A DNA stretch of 64,000 bases from Vitellaria paradoxa (GCA_019916065.1 CM034239.1:32326419-32390418), one strand, 5' to 3'. Shown: positions 37,824 to 50,510, counted from the stretch's first letter. Program-made: numbers and translations. The notes: a model not told the origin generated them from the letters alone.

Positions 37824-40065
37824 CATGGGCGACCCCGAAAGAGCTCATCTTGTCAGCAACGAGGAATCTGATGATGACGGTTATGTTTTCACTCACTAAA
37901 AGGCTTCCCATGCCCCCAGTATCAATGGCCTCAAGCAAACGATACTAGGCGTATCGTCGATGCCTTTGAACAGTGTTGGAAAGAAATGCTCTCGTAAAGC
38001 GACAATCGATGATGATGTCACGTTGAGGCAGAAAATATCATGTCCACTATCACCATCAAAAGGATTTCAGATATAATCTCTGATTTTCAATTCTCGTCAG
38101 ACCTGACCTACTAAGTCCCAGGGAATAATGACTCTGCCTATTTTTGTAGAAAGGGTGAGATAGCGCTGTATGAAGCTGCTCTAGTTGGTGTTCTTTTGTT
38201 CCTTTTGCTGAAGTTCATTCGGGAAGTTCTGTCCTAGCTTGGTCTGTCATTGGCAATTAACGTTGAACAGCTGGCAAATCCTGATCGAGAGTGCAATATT
38301 TTGGGCAACTGCCACTGGACATGACTTAATGATGAGCAAATTTTTGTATTTCTACAAGATCACTAAGAAGGGCTTCGGGTGGTGGTATTTCTCGGTGAGA
38401 AAGCTAGAATTTAATTTCATCACCCAAATGCCCACCTCCCATAAAGGATGGAAAGAGAAGTATTTCTTAATCTGCAGGAGTACCTAGGAATTCCAAGTCT
38501 GGGAAATTGACAAGGAAAAGAAAGATTGGGTCCCTCAGGTCTAGGGCTCGCCAACATTAAAGGGTACGTCTAGGTTTTACATTTGAATCTTCTTAAATTC
38601 CTTTAGGTCTTAGGGTTTTGATCCTTCTTTTTAAATTTGATCAGCTTAAAAGCCACCTATTCTGACCTCTGAGCAAAAGAATCTTCTTCACAAAGTGAAG
38701 AAACACATAGTTCAGGAAGCGAAATTTTTTATAATGGTAGATAACCTTGCCCTCTGCCTGCTCAGTTCCAACCCACCAATAGAAGCCTTGGCGGCTGAAT
38801 ATGAACAGAGTGGGTTCACAAGTTGTATTTTATATATTTGTACATTCGATTTTTCTCATTCTTTCTTCCTTCTTTTAATAGATAACACAGTTGTCAAAGA
38901 GACCAAGCAAGGAATAGGTCAAATCGAATAATCTCAAGACAAAACTAAGCAAGGCGAAGTGGAGATGTTTGACATCACCTACCTCGACGGGACAGACAAG
39001 AAGAGGTCAAACCCCCATAAGCCTTCGGGGGAACTTGCTCCCAAGAAGACGAGGACATTAAAGCCCCCACTCTAACCACCAACCAGCACAAGGTAACCTT
39101 CGACCCTCCACAACGAAGGAAGATCATTCCAATACTTTTCTCCCACCAAGGGCCATGGTTTTTGGGTCTACTTGTCAAGCCGAGCTTCTTCTCGCCAGTC
39201 TCTCTTAGCAAACAGCAAAATAGCCTGGCAAAAGCTGCTGTCAATGGTCTTAGATGTAGACTTAACCCCACTAAGATGCTTGTAGAGCACTGAAATAATA
39301 TATGACATGAACCACGACATTTTCAAGGTATCTCTCCTCATCATATTCTATTCAATCATTTATCTCTTCTTTTTATTGATATGAATCTTGCTATGCCGTT
39401 CAGACCATGGTTAATTCCTATGCCATTTACACTCAGCTGGCTAATACTGAGAAGGCTTTGGCAACCAAGAGGAAGAGGAAAAAAGTAACCGTCACTAACC
39501 TTGAGGCACCCAAGTGGAGAAGGAAGAGGTCATCCAACATAAGTGGAAGACCATAGCGGAGAATAAATCTTTAAAGACTGAACGAGTCTCCCTTTGGAAA
39601 GAGCATGCGGTTGAAAAGGCATTGAGGGAGGCTACTGAGCAGAAGGTCACAGAGCCTAATGAAGAGCACCATAATGTAGAGAGCTCAACCATCGCAAATT
39701 TTAAGGACACTGATCATTTCCAAGCTTTACTTATGCCATTGTCCCTCCAAGGCTTTGAGCATGCCAAAGAAAAGTTCCTAGGCTCCTTCCCTGATCTCAA
39801 CCTGTTCGAAATTAAGCTTAAGCGAGCCACTACTGAGGAAGAGCAAGAAGGCCAAGGGCACGATGATGCTGGAGATGAGGTTGGAGTTGAAGAACATGCC
39901 AAAGACAATGAGCAGGTTATGGAGACCATAGAATCTAACAATGAGCAGGTTATGGAGACCATAGAATCTAACATTCAAGTTGAAGGCATTGGTGGCGCTC
40001 CAATAAAGATTAACGTAGAAATGGTTGATGGCATAGTTCAGAACATTGTTGATTCTGCCACATAG
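37824..40065 (+). pseudogene. Additional antisense gene of Tat element B, broken
   Basis: It is the counterpart of 12205-14555. The first exon begins MGDPERAHLVSNEESDDDGY and hits a stop after VFTH. The middle exon has FYKITKKGFGWWYFSVRKLEFNF-type sequence (38239-38487). A further exon (38641-38808) reads VKKHIVQEAKFF...LAALAAEYE-like, then an intron-like gap ends at TTTTAATAG near 38882. The last part is a 183-codon open frame (39514-40065), Glu/Lys-rich and likely coiled coil at first, then acidic. It contains a perfect repeat of DNEQVMETIESN/NEQVMETIESN. Function unknown. The position, opposite to pol and before the 3' LTR, fits the extra ORF of Tat elements. Confidence 0.65.
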
Positions 40066-40284
40066 ATTTCCCTTTTCTTGCTCCTCTTTCACTTTCAATA
40101 TCAACATTCCTTATGTAATATTTGAATCTTGCATGAACCAAACTTACAGTTTAAATCTTTTAAACTATCTTTTAAAATGAATGAATTTAAGTTTTTATAT
40201 TCATTTTTGCTTTAACTACGGTTTACTTGTATTCATCATTCTGCTGTGTTTTTTTAATTGTTTATGTTAAATAGCATTGTTACT

Positions 40285-41135
40285 ATTTTTATTGACCACG
40301 TGAGCCATCTCGACTCTACTCAGCCATGTGAACCGAGCAAGATCTTCGCTCTACTCGATCATGTGAACCGAGCAGGGATCGTGATCATTTTTTGTGTTGG
40401 CCTCCTGAGCTGAGCAGTATCTTCATTCTGCTCAGTCACATGAATCGAGTAGGATATCTTCGTCATTTTTGGCATTGGCCGCGTGAGCCACCTTTGCACT
40501 GCTCAGCCACGTGAATCGAAGAGGATCTTCAATCTGCTCAGTCACATGAATCGAGCAAGATATCTTTGTCAGTTTTGGCATTGGCCTCGTGAGCCATCCT
40601 TGCTCTACTCGGCCACGTGAACCGAGCAGGACATCTTTGCTATTTTTTGGTATTTGCTGTGTGAGACACCTTTGCACTGTTCAGTCATGCGAGTTGAGTA
40701 GGATCTTCATTTTGCTCGATCACGTGAACTGAGTAGGATATGTTTGCTAGTTTTTAGCATTGGTTGCGTGAGCTACCTTTGTACTGCTTGGTCACATGAA
40801 CTAAGCAAGATTTTTGCTCTATTCAGTTACGTGAATCAAGTAGGATATCTTTGTCTACTTTTTGGCATTGGCCACGTGAGCCACCTTTGCACTGCTAGGT
40901 CATGTTAGCTAAATAGGATCTTCACTCTAATTTGTCACGTGAACTGAGCAGGATATTTTCACCAATTTTTGGCATTGGCCTTGTAAGCCATTTTTCTTTG
41001 CTCGGCCACATGAGTCGAGTAGGATCGTCGCTCTACTTGTTGACGTGAACCGAGAAAGTTATCTTTGCCATTTGTTGGCATTGGCTGCGTAAGCCACTTT
41101 TGCACTGCTCGGCCACGTGAGCTGAGTAGGGGTTA
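40285..41135. repeat. Tandem array of G-box hairpins, Tat element B
   Basis: It is the counterpart of 14780-15615. Units of about 107 bp contain pairs of CTCGGCCACGTGAACCGAG-like hairpins and TTTTTGGCATTGGCC. Unit number appears the same in both copies, so the array was established before duplication. Confidence 0.85.
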
Positions 41136-41222
41136 TTAAGCAATAGAAATCATTTACCATAGAAGCCAACCAAAGTGTAGAATTTTATTAATAATTGAAT
41201 AAAATTACAATTGTAACTTTTC

Positions 41223-41936
41223 TCATACATCGTATTTCCGTATATGCTCTATGTGCCATAGATGAGGTAGCTTTTTGCCCCAAGCACCTTGAGTCTGTCG
41301 GTCTTCTTTCGAGTAGAACCCAACACTTCGTATGGTCTTTCCTAGTGTAGCCCAAGCTTTCGTTCTTGTGGGTTTCTTGTGGATTGATTCACCTTTTTTT
41401 AGCACCAATTCTCCATATCTGAATTCCCTTGGTCGAGCTCTAGAGTTGTGGTATTATCACATCTTCTGCTGGTAAGATGTCATTTTGATCGCAACTTGAA
41501 ATCTTTTTCCTTCAAGTAGATCAGTCTCTTCATTCATTGCTTTCTCATTCCCCTTTAGGTTGAAATTCTGTGTTCTTGGGCTGAGAAGTCCAATTTCAAC
41601 TGGAGTCACTGCTTCGGCTCTATATGTGAGAAAGAGGCCTTTCGCTTTATCTAACTTCGTCTTAATGATCTTGAGGAGAGACTGATTAGTAACTTCAACC
41701 TGACCATTAGCTTGAGGGTGCTTGGGTGATGAATAATGATAGCTGATGCCCAAGTCTTTGCATAACCTGTTGCAATGCTTTCCTTTGAATTGTTTTCCAT
41801 TGTCCGTGATCATCACCCTAAGGATATTAAATCGGTAGACTATGTTTTGCCAGAAGAACTTCCTTATGTTCTGCTCAATAATGGTTGGCAAGGCTTCTGC
41901 CTCTACCCATTTAGTAAAATAATCAGTTGCAACCAT
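41223..41936 (-). pseudogene. Integrase of Tat element B
   Basis: The core frame (41936-41457) opens MVATDYFTKWVEAEALPTI (first catalytic D in ATDYF). It continues ITDNGKQFKGKHCN (second D), HYSSPKHPQANGQVEVTNQS (E of the DDE triad in QVEV), then IIKTKLDKAKG. The C-terminal part (41408-41223) is in another frame (VLKKGESIHKKP...LGKTIRSVGFYSKE). A stop or frameshift near 41440 separates the two. The N-terminal zinc-binding domain lies upstream (about 42200-41960) and is broken. It is better preserved than copy A's integrase. Confidence 0.85.
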
Positions 41937-42289
41937 GGCAAATTTCTCTATCCTCTTCCTAATGAAAATAGCCCAATAATATCTATTCCCTACTGAGCAA
42001 ATGGCCAGGGACTTTAGATCGGTATTAGCTCATAAGCAGGCTATCTAGGAATATTAGAGAATTGTTGGCACTTGTCACATTTCTTAACAAACTCCTAGGC
42101 GTCCTTCTCAATGGTACGCTAGTAGTAGCCTACCCTCAGAATCTTCCTAGTTAGAGCCCTACCCCCCGAGTGATTCCAGCAAACTCCTTCATGAACTTCT
42201 TTCATAACATAATCAATCTCCCAGTCATTAATGCACCTCAGTAATGAAGTGCTATGCCCTCTTTTGTAAAGGATTCCATCCATCATAAG

Positions 42290-43300
42290 ATATCTGCTTG
42301 ATTAGTATTAAAACTTTCTTGTTTCATTCTTGTCACTTAGCAAAGCTCCCTTCTCTAAGTATTGCTCCATTCTCTAAGTATTCTATGATCAGTCTTGCCC
42401 ATTTGACATCTTTCTCAATTTGGTTAACCTCTGGGGTCCGGATGCTCAAGGAATCTAGTGTTTCAATTAGAACGCCCAAGCTTATCTCCCTCAAGGATAC
42501 AATTCTTGCTTGCTGATCTTCCTCCATATTCTGCAGCCTTGGAACCTATTGTAATTGAAATTTTTAAAACTTCCTGGGCAAACTTTTCTCTATCTGATAG
42601 TATTCAGCCATGATCTTTTCTCTGGCTTCATAATCCCCTTGTACTTGCTCCACAGCTAACTAAGAATCGCTCTGGAACATTATCTGCTTCAACTCCATTC
42701 GTTGAGCCATCTAGAGACCAGCAATTAAAGCTTTATACTCAGCTTTATTGTTAGAGGTAGGAAACCTGAAATGGAGAACATATTCAAATTTGTAACCATC
42801 AGGGGAAATAAGGATTATGCTTGCAATACTTAAAATCTGGGTAGAGGACCCATCAGCATTCAACACCCAAGTTTGCTTGGTATCCTTAGCTTCGACTAAG
42901 TTAGCTAAGTGGGTTATGAATTCAGCTATAAAATCTGCCACAGCTTACCCTTTGATTGCCAATCTTGGTCGATATTGGACGTTGAATTAACTAAGCTCGA
43001 TTAGCCACTTCACCAATCTACTCGAAGTCTTTAGCTTGTACAACATGATTTTCAAAGGCTAGTCAATGAGACCACGATCATGTGGGCTTGAAAATAAGCT
43101 CTGAGTCACAGAGCTGCTGTTACAAGAGCAAGGGTCATCAATTCCATCTTTAGATAATACTCTTTTGCCCTCCTGAGAGCCTTACTTGTATAATAGATAG
43201 GCTTCCGCAACTCTATCCTCCTCCCGCATGAGTGCAGAGCTCATAGCTATGGCTGAAATAGAGAGATATATGTACAATTCTTTCCCTGGGGTGGTCCGAC
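42290..43300 (-). pseudogene. RNase H region with second plant-type RNase H, Tat element B
   Basis: On the minus strand a frame at 42941-42711 reads ADFIAEF, TKQTWVLNADGSSTQILS, LISPDGYKFEYVLHF and SNNKAEYKALIAGL. This is the DGSS...N.AEY.AL.AGL pattern of the archaeal/plant-type RNase H that Tat/Ogre elements carry beside the ordinary RNase H. The ordinary, more decayed RNase H lies at about 43300-42960. A linker of unknown role follows at 42527-42333. Stops separate all pieces. Confidence 0.8.
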
Positions 43301-44664
43301 TGAGCAACGGGACCAACCCTAGGTATTTTTCAATGCTGAAAAGCATCATCACACTTTGCTGTCCATTCAAAAGCCTTCCTAAGCACTTTGAAGAAAGGAT
43401 GACATTTGTCTGTAGACTGAAAGATGAACCTGTTCAGAGTTGCCACCCTCCCAGCTAATTTTTGTACCTTCTTTGTTGTCTGCAAGGGATGCATTTCCAT
43501 AATTACCCTAACTTTTTTTAGATTGACCTCTATTTCCTGGCTGGACACCATGAAGCCAAGGAACTTACTAGATGCAACCCCAAACATATATTTGGCTGAG
43601 TCCAACTTCATTCTGTACTTCCTCAAACTGTCAGGGGTTTCTTGTAAATCAACAATGTGAGAGTTAGTCTTCTTACTTTTGACAAGCATATCATCTACGT
43701 ATACCTCTACATTTGTTTCAATTTTATTTTTAAACATTCTATTCATCAACTGCTGGTATGTCGCCCCCGCATTCTTCAAATCAAAAGTCATGACATTGTA
43801 GTAATTCAATTCTTGGTCGGTGATGAACACTGTATGCTTTTAATGCTCGACCATCTTTGTAGGACCCAATATTTAATTTTGGCCATTTATGTGTTATTTT
43901 AGGTCAATAAAATATTTAAAATGAGATTGGGTAATTTATTTTATTTTTCTCCAGGTTATGTTAGCCCAAATCGATATTTGGCTGGACAACTAGGACAAAC
44001 CCAGCCTTTCTTTTCTCTTTTCTTTCTTTCTTTTCTTTTCCTTTTCTTTTTCTTCTTTTCTCTTGGTGTGGTGCCTGTGGGTCTTCTAGAGGACCGAGAA
44101 AGAGAGAAGAAAGAGGAGGAAGAGAGAGCGCAACCTGACAAGGAAAGAAGGCAGACTTAGGTAGTTTTCGACGCCGTGAACACTGTGGCAGTGTCCGTTT
44201 CGCGTGATTTCGCTCGAGGTAGGAGAAATCGATGCCTAAAGGTTAGGTGCCTAAACTAAAATATCTTTATTTTTCATTTTCTCTTCAGATCTGAGGTAAA
44301 TGGGACTTATATTTGCATTATAGACGTAAAAATCATTTTGGTATATTTATATGCTTGATTTGGTGAACTTTTGTGAGATGTATATATATATATACACGTA
44401 GGTATGTATATATATGCGTATATGCGTTGGATTTTTCTTACTTTTGAGCCATGATAATTACATAAATGAGACATAGAGATTTTGGGATAAATTACTATAT
44501 GTTTATTTTGTATGAAAGTGATTAAATTTAGACTAACAGTGTGAAATCAGTCCGAAATTGGATGCCTGACGGTGGAGGCATTCACTGGAAGAAGAAACGG
44601 GAAAAGATTAAAAAACAAAAAAAAATAAAAAATAAAAGAATAGAGAAAATAGTTAGAGATATTA

Positions 44665-44860
44665 CCATTTTGGGCCCAAAGTTTTTAGATAATCACAAAT
44701 TGACCCCCAAAGTTTTAGATAATTATAAAATGGCCCCTAAATTTTTAAATAATTACAATGTGATCCCCAAGAGTTTAAATAATTACAAAATGACCCCCAA
44801 AGGTTTAAATAATTACAAAGTGGCCCCTAAAGTTTAGGAAAATTACAATTTTACCCCTAA
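44665..44860. repeat. About 31-bp minisatellite in solo LTR family 2
   Basis: Six units follow the pattern TTTAAATAATTACAAAATGACCCCCAAAG with substitutions. Because 30-31 bp is close to a multiple of three, an open frame with a GPKFLDNHK/TPKVLDNYK-like repeat runs through it, but this is unlikely to be a protein. Confidence 0.85.
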
Positions 44861-45429
44861 AGAATTGAGGAGGATAATAATGTTGCCCCTAGAATTATGG
44901 GAAATTATAGTTGACGTTACAGAATTGGAAAGATATTAGAAAAAAAGGTAAATTTTGAGATTTTAAGGCATTCTTTATTTTATGTTGATAATTGTAGGAA
45001 AGAATTACTATATATGATTAAATTATATGAGATACGATTGATGATTGAATTTAATATAGCATGCTTCGTTAATGTTATAAACTCTTGAAGAGAATTATTA
45101 TGCATAATTGAGCATGTCAAGCGCATTGAGGCTGGGGCGGCATTATCTGATTTATGTTGAGAATATTAATTGGCTAAGAGCACCGCATTCATATTGTGAC
45201 GTGTCGAGGCACGAGTTAGATATATATGGACGGTATTCATGATTTGAGAAAAATGAGAAATCGAGATTTTAAAAATATCAAATGATCTCCAGACAATATA
45301 TATATAATTGAAGGTTAGTCATTGGAAGTTGGACGTTAATATCAATGTGAGATATTATGAGATTTTTTGGACTGTAGACGAATCCTGCTTGAGATAAACG
45401 AATGTCTGCTTGAGATAAGTGGATGCCCG

Positions 45430-45668
45430 TCTAGGGGTGTAACAGGGTTCCCTAACAAACGGACCAGGGGGTGTAACACTGTTCCCCTGAGTCTTAGCTG
45501 ATTAGGGGTGTAACCCGATTCCCCAACTACTATTTATATTGATTACCCCGCTTAAGGTAAGCAGATGTTTGACTCGGGGTGTAACACAGTTCCCCAACAG
45601 ACGGGCCAGGGGGTGTAAACGGTTCCCCTAAGTCTTACACCAATGGGGGTGTAACGGCTCCCCATTCG
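45430..45668. repeat. Repeated GGGGTGTAAC-N-GTTCCCC hairpins
   Basis: Six imperfect copies of GGGGTGTAACnnnGTTCCCC occur, spaced by 17-60 bp. The GGGG/CCCC ends can pair, so each copy is a small hairpin. Confidence 0.8.
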
Positions 45669-46291
45669 GTTTATATATATATTGAGATAATGTGATTTAC
45701 ACATCTATTGATGAGATGTAAGGATTATTATATTGATCATGATTTTGGTTATGAAATAAGGAATATAAAATAGGAACTACAGTGACCTGATTCCCAAGAT
45801 GAGATATGTAGGCAGCTTAGGCTAGAGTAGCCTGAGTTCGGTCTAACCTATGGGTGATAATAATTATGTTTAGCTTTCTTAACCGAGAATTGAATTACGT
45901 TATTGACAAATGGATGATTACAAAATCAAATATTATTTTATACGGGAATGAGTAATGATTTTGGGTATTTTAATAACTTTAATTCAATGTGAATTGAATT
46001 TGAATCATATTTTATCATTTATTTGGGTTTTCACATTCCCATGCCATCCATCCCGGAAAATTAAGTAAGGGGCGTGACAATCTTTATCTGATTATACACC
46101 GAAAAAGCATTCATAAATGACAATAGCTCATGCCTTGCTATGAAGTCAACCAGTAAATCAATAGTTGACAGTGGAAAGCTATTCTTTGGGCATGCATTAT
46201 TGAGGCCTGTGAAATCCATACACATCCTCCAGTTGCCATTAGACTTCTTAACTGTTACTACATTCGATAGCCTAGTGGGGTAGTAGACTTC

Positions 46292-47972
46292 TGATTGGGT
46301 GCATTCCATGTTAAATTACTATGTTTATTTAACTGTTAGTTGGACCTTTATTTGCCATTATTATTATAAAATAAGCATATTGATGCACTTATGGGATTTT
46401 GCAGGGTTACATGCTCAAACTTGAGGAAATGGGTGCAAAAAGGAGCTAGAAAAATGAAGAGATGAAGAAGAAAGCTGAGGAAGAAGACCATAGACGCCCC
46501 ACGTAGACCCATGGGCGCCTCACTTGAGGATGGGTGCCCCACTCTTCATCAGGTGGGCGCTCACAGAGAGCTGGTTTTGAAGGGGAAAGTTAGGCCTAAG
46601 AGGCATTTCATCAAACAGTTTAAGGAACCATAGCATAGGCGCCCCACCTAGACCCTTGGGCACCCTTGAGGACCCTTGGGTGCCCTACTCTCCATCAGGT
46701 GGGTGCCCATAGAGAGGGAGTTTTTGACTGCTTTTTATGCCATTCTTTGAAGACTTCATCAAACACTTGGACCCTTGGGCGCCCCACATCAACCATGGGC
46801 GCCCATGATGTCTTCTCTAGCATACGTTCAGAATAAAATTTGAGTTGTAATTTTACCTTTATGCCCTCGCAATTTATGTATAGATATAAAAACGTAAATT
46901 TTTTATGGAGGAAAAAAGAAAAAAACCCTACGCACTTCTTCTCTTTTCTTAGTTTAGTTTAGATTAGGGTTAAGGTTTTGATTTCGCTTCGGATTGTTCA
47001 AGCTTTCTTTCATCTTTGTATTAAGATTAATTTGTAAGTTCTACTTGTTACTTCATTTTAATTAAAGTTTTCCTATTCTCTATAGTTTTGTCTGTTAATC
47101 TTGCTTCGTAGTACTTCGTAGTCTCTGTTTGTGATTGAATTGTTTTCGAACCCGTTTTAAACCTTTTCAATCTATTTCTTTTTTGGGTTTTGTTGCATGA
47201 TAAAGATGTTTTTCTTTTCAAACTGCTTCATTCAAGTTTTAGCTATGCTAGGCTAGGGCTTTTCTTGGTTTTAACCTAAGATCGTAATGAAATCAAAGGT
47301 CTTGGACTCGGATAATGCAAAGTGAAATGGATTTATTTTGTTTTGAATGACAACGTAATAATTGTAATTCTAGGTTAAATTTCGAAAACGAAAACCTGTG
47401 ATACACTTGATCTCTGTTTACACTAGCGTGAATTGGAGATCAATTCCATGTCCCGGTGATTTCGAACACGACTTCAAAACCCTGGAATCACAGTTTATTT
47501 ACGAAATAAGGTTTTCTAACGTTGAATCTTCCGGCCTAATCTTACATGTGTAAAGATTAGGTTGAGTTAATTACATATTCGAGTTCAAGCCTTCGGGGAC
47601 ATTACAGGACTAGGTTAAAGCCAAGTATTTTCATTCACCTAATTGTTTAAGCACAATTCACATCATTTGTTAATTTTTCAAATTGGTTCTATTCTTAGTG
47701 TTTTCATTTTGTTAGTTTAACTTGTGTTTTTAAATGTTCAAATCATCTTCTCAATTACTTTCAAATCATCATCTCAATTCCCTATTCGAAAACTCCAAAA
47801 AGATGTTCATATTTTCTTTTTAAGATTTTCGCAAGTGTTTTCGAAACCAAGTTTTCCAAAGATTTAGACACACCCTTGCTCCTTGTGGAAGATGACCTAG
47901 GACTCACCTAGACTAAACTCAACTGACCTTTTATACTTGAGAGTAAGCCACCACCAAATTAGAGAGCGGTCA
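46292..47972 (+). mobile_element. Solo LTR, family 1, plus orientation
   Basis: It starts TGATTGGGTG and ends GAGCGGTCA, with ACTTC on both sides (46287-46291, 47973-47977). Copy A has the uninterrupted site near 18540. It matches 23198-25192 in reverse. Near 46880 TATAAAA precedes a CCCTACGCACTTCTTCTC leader, a plausible promoter and start. Length is 1681 bp. Confidence 0.85.
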
Positions 47973-48235
47973 ACTTCCCGAATGAACTTGGCTTTTAACA
48001 ACTTGTTGACTTCTTGCTCATTGGCTTTGTTGCCCTTGAGACAGAAGATTCTTCTTTTCTACTAGACCAATCTGGCCCCTAGGAAGATGTTCAATTGATA
48101 TGTCACCACCCTGGTATCTATGCCTAGCATGTTTTCGTGGAACTAGGCAAAAACATCTACATTATTCACCAAAAAGCTTCTTAGCTCGCTCTTCAATTGC
48201 TTGGGAGTCTCCAAGCCAATTTTGACCGATCTATT

Positions 48236-48730
48236 CTACTCAAAAGAGTTGACCATGGTATTCTCCAATTCATCCACTGGTTCACCTCTCCTCAATTCTT
48301 TATCATCCCTAACTTCCAAGCTGTCTACAACTAGTGTCTCCCTATATACATTTTGCTTGAGAGAGGATATGTAACACTCTCTTGTAGCCTTTTGGTTCCT
48401 CTTGGCACATCCAATATCATTTTCGGTTGGGAACTTGACTAGAAGATAGTATGTAGATGTGCCCACTTTAAATTGATTAAGGGCTGTCCTCCCAAGTATA
48501 ACATTATAGGCTGACGGGCAATCGACCACCAAAAAGTTTATCAACTCCGTGGCTTGGTGTGGCTCTTCCCCTTGGATCATCAGCAAAATAATAGATCTGT
48601 GTGGAGTCACTCGTTCCCCAATGAAGCCAACAAGGGAGGAGGACACTAGTTGTAGCTTCTCATTTCCAATCTTTATTTTTTCAAATGCCATCCAATACAG
48701 GAAGCTTACCGAGCTATCACTATCCAACAA
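48236..48730 (-). pseudogene. Protease region of Tat element B
   Basis: A 164-codon frame opens MLDSDSSVSFLYWMAFEKI. A variant of the D-S/T-G-S/A active site is recognisable as LDSDSSVSFL. It then reads ATELINFLVVDCPSAYNVILGRTALNQ, the 'FLVVD.PSAYN.ILGR..L' block typical of Tat-type proteases, followed by a tail rich in Glu. If the catalytic triplet is DSD, it differs from the usual DTG/DSG/DSA and may be inactive. Copy A keeps only the part after about 19104. Confidence 0.75.
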
Positions 48731-49099
48731 AATTTTTCAAATCTTGAAATTGACAATTATCGACGAAATGACTAGGGGGTCATCATATGGCTAACGTATT
48801 TCTTCAATCTTTTCTTCGGTGAAAGTGATTAAGTGATGCTAAGCTCAGGCCTTTTTGTTTGGTCAGTCAATTGTTAGCACCTCTCTGCTCCTGCTAACTT
48901 CCCGGGCATACTTTCGTCTTACACTAAAGGATTCCCCTCTAGCTACTAACCCACCAAAAATAACTCTTATTTCTCTAATCTATTGGTTGTTCTGTCTTGC
49001 TCGGTTGGGAATCCTTTATTCAAGACTTCTTCTTCTTCTGGGGCCCTTCTGTTGTTGTCCCAACTGGCTACAAATCTACCTAGCCATCATTGTCTAATC

Positions 49100-50510
49100 A
49101 ATTCCTCAACCCATCTCTTCAGATCAATACAATTGTCTGTGTCATGTCCATGATCCCTATGAAGCCTGCAATACTTTGCTCGGGATTGCTTATCAGCTAG
49201 TGTCCTAAACTTCTTGAGCCACTTTAAGGCGAATCATTTTGAATTTCATAAAAAACATTCTTTAACCTGTATTAAGAGAAGTAAAATTATGGTCAAGATC
49301 ACCGTATCGTCGTGTGCTATGGTCAAACTTGTCATCGAACCTCTGATTCTTAGAATTCTGATAATCCTGAGCATTCCCAGAATCACTTGGCCGCTCTTTA
49401 TCTATTTTGAAGCCTCTTGCCCCATCGTTTTCTCATTTTGCCCTCAAGCCATCCTCCACGTTGATATGTTTTTGAGCTCGAACTATTAGCTCAGCCATAT
49501 CAACAGGTGCTTTCTCCAGAGTTAAGGCCATAAATCTAGGTGTTCTCAACCACACATGAAGGCTTTAACAGCCACTTTGTCATTTGCTTCGTCTATCTCT
49601 AAGATTTCCTTAGTGAACCTCCTGACATAATCTCTGAGGGGCTCATCTTGCCCTGCTTGATTGTTAAGAGGTGGGTGGCTGGTTTTTTCTGCTTTTTCCC
49701 TCCAATAAAGTGGCCCACAAATAGTTTGCCAAGCTGTGAGAAATTGATAATGTTGCCTGGCTTGAACTTATTGAACCATAATCGAGCCAAGCCCTTGAGT
49801 GTTGCCAGGAATACTCGACACATGATCTCGTTGGGACAAGCATGTATACGCATCAAAGTTTTGTACATCTCCAGATGGTGAAAAAGATCCTTCGAACCAT
49901 CAGAAGAGTCAAGTGCAGGCATTTTGAATTTGGGTGGTAGAAGATAAGCCATTACCGCTTAGGAGAAAGATGAATCTCCATTAGTATCTGCTTCGTCCAT
50001 TATGTCTGGGCCTTTGATTGCCGCAAGGATGCCATAAATCTAGGCTTGCATGGCCCTCATTGGTCCCTCCCATGGATGGACATTGGCGTCCCTCACACTT
50101 GCCCCCTTTGTGCGTGACGGGTCAGGATGATTGCTAGCTCACTATCAGCTCCAACGGTCCTTTCTTGCCTCCTGGATTCTTCTGGTTGCCTGATAGGGAT
50201 TTTATTTCCCCCACGGCACTTGCTCTATTTGCTCCCTATCATTCGCCATTTCCTCCACCATTCACTTTAACTATTCTCTTGTTATATACTCCATTAACAA
50301 AGGGATCCACTAGGGAGATGGAATGTGAATAAGGGCCAGATTCTGCTGCTGAAGTAGCGCCTAATTTTGGGTCACTAGAGTCTGCATGACCGCCATCATC
50401 TTTCTCATTTGGTTCTCAATGGCATTGATTTTTTTATCATTCTGATTTTCCATTGTTTCTGTTGGTTGTGACTGCGATTGAGTATTTGTGCCAGACCTGG
50501 TTTGGACCAT
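49100..50510 (-). pseudogene. Gag of Tat element B
   Basis: Likely start is ATG at 50510-50508 on the minus strand, 41 bp inside the 5' LTR: MVQTRSGTNTQSQ, then a KINAIENQMRKMMAVM helix. The core gag domain, 49952-49599, reads MAYLLPPKFKMPALDSSDGS, HLEMYKTLM, FLATLKGLARLWFNKF and NFSQLGKLFVGHFIGGK, the retrotransposon-gag pattern with ARLWF. Stops occur between these parts, one right after MQTLVTQN. The region 49500-49100 is the degenerate C-terminal part; I could not identify an intact zinc knuckle. Confidence 0.75.

Larger units (their letters stand above)
43858..46079 (+). mobile_element. Solo LTR, family 2, nested in the Tat RT
   Basis: It starts TGTAGGACCC and ends GGGGCGTGACA, with ATCTT on both sides (43853-43857, 46080-46084). 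Copy A has the uninterrupted site near 18330. Length is 2222 bp; there is no PBS or protein domain. Plus orientation is inferred because the Tekay LTR in this window ends in the very similar GGGGCATGACA. It contains two minisatellites, listed separately. Confidence 0.9.
43330..48235 (-). pseudogene. Reverse transcriptase of Tat element B, split by two insertions
   Basis: The C-terminal part, 43830-43330, reads FITDQELNYYNVMTFDLKNAGATYQ, KNKIETNVEVYVDDMLVKSKK (catalytic YVDD), KLDSAKYMFGVASSKFLGFMVS, then LAGRVATLNRFI. The middle part, about 46290-46085, reads WRMCMDFTGLNNACPKNSFPL. The N-terminal part lies at 48235-47978. A solo LTR at 43858-46079 splits the fingers/palm block, and a second at 46292-47972 splits the part before it. 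The order is collinear with uninterrupted copy A. Confidence 0.85.
32845..48690 (+). repeat. Segmental duplication, copy B
   Basis: It is collinear with 7122-19251. The extra length is due to the two solo LTR insertions at 43858-46079 and 46292-47972. The duplicated block begins inside the Athila-like RT. Confidence 0.9.

Noticed and set aside
43921..44160. 79-codon frame rich in Phe then Glu/Arg
   Set aside because: It is produced by a pyrimidine tract followed by a GA-rich tract at the start of a solo LTR; no protein family resembles it.
44541..44837. 98-codon open frame with a repeated PKxLxNYK pattern
   Set aside because: It is the translation of a 31-bp minisatellite inside a solo LTR; homologous frames are not expected and codon repetition is explained by the DNA repeat.
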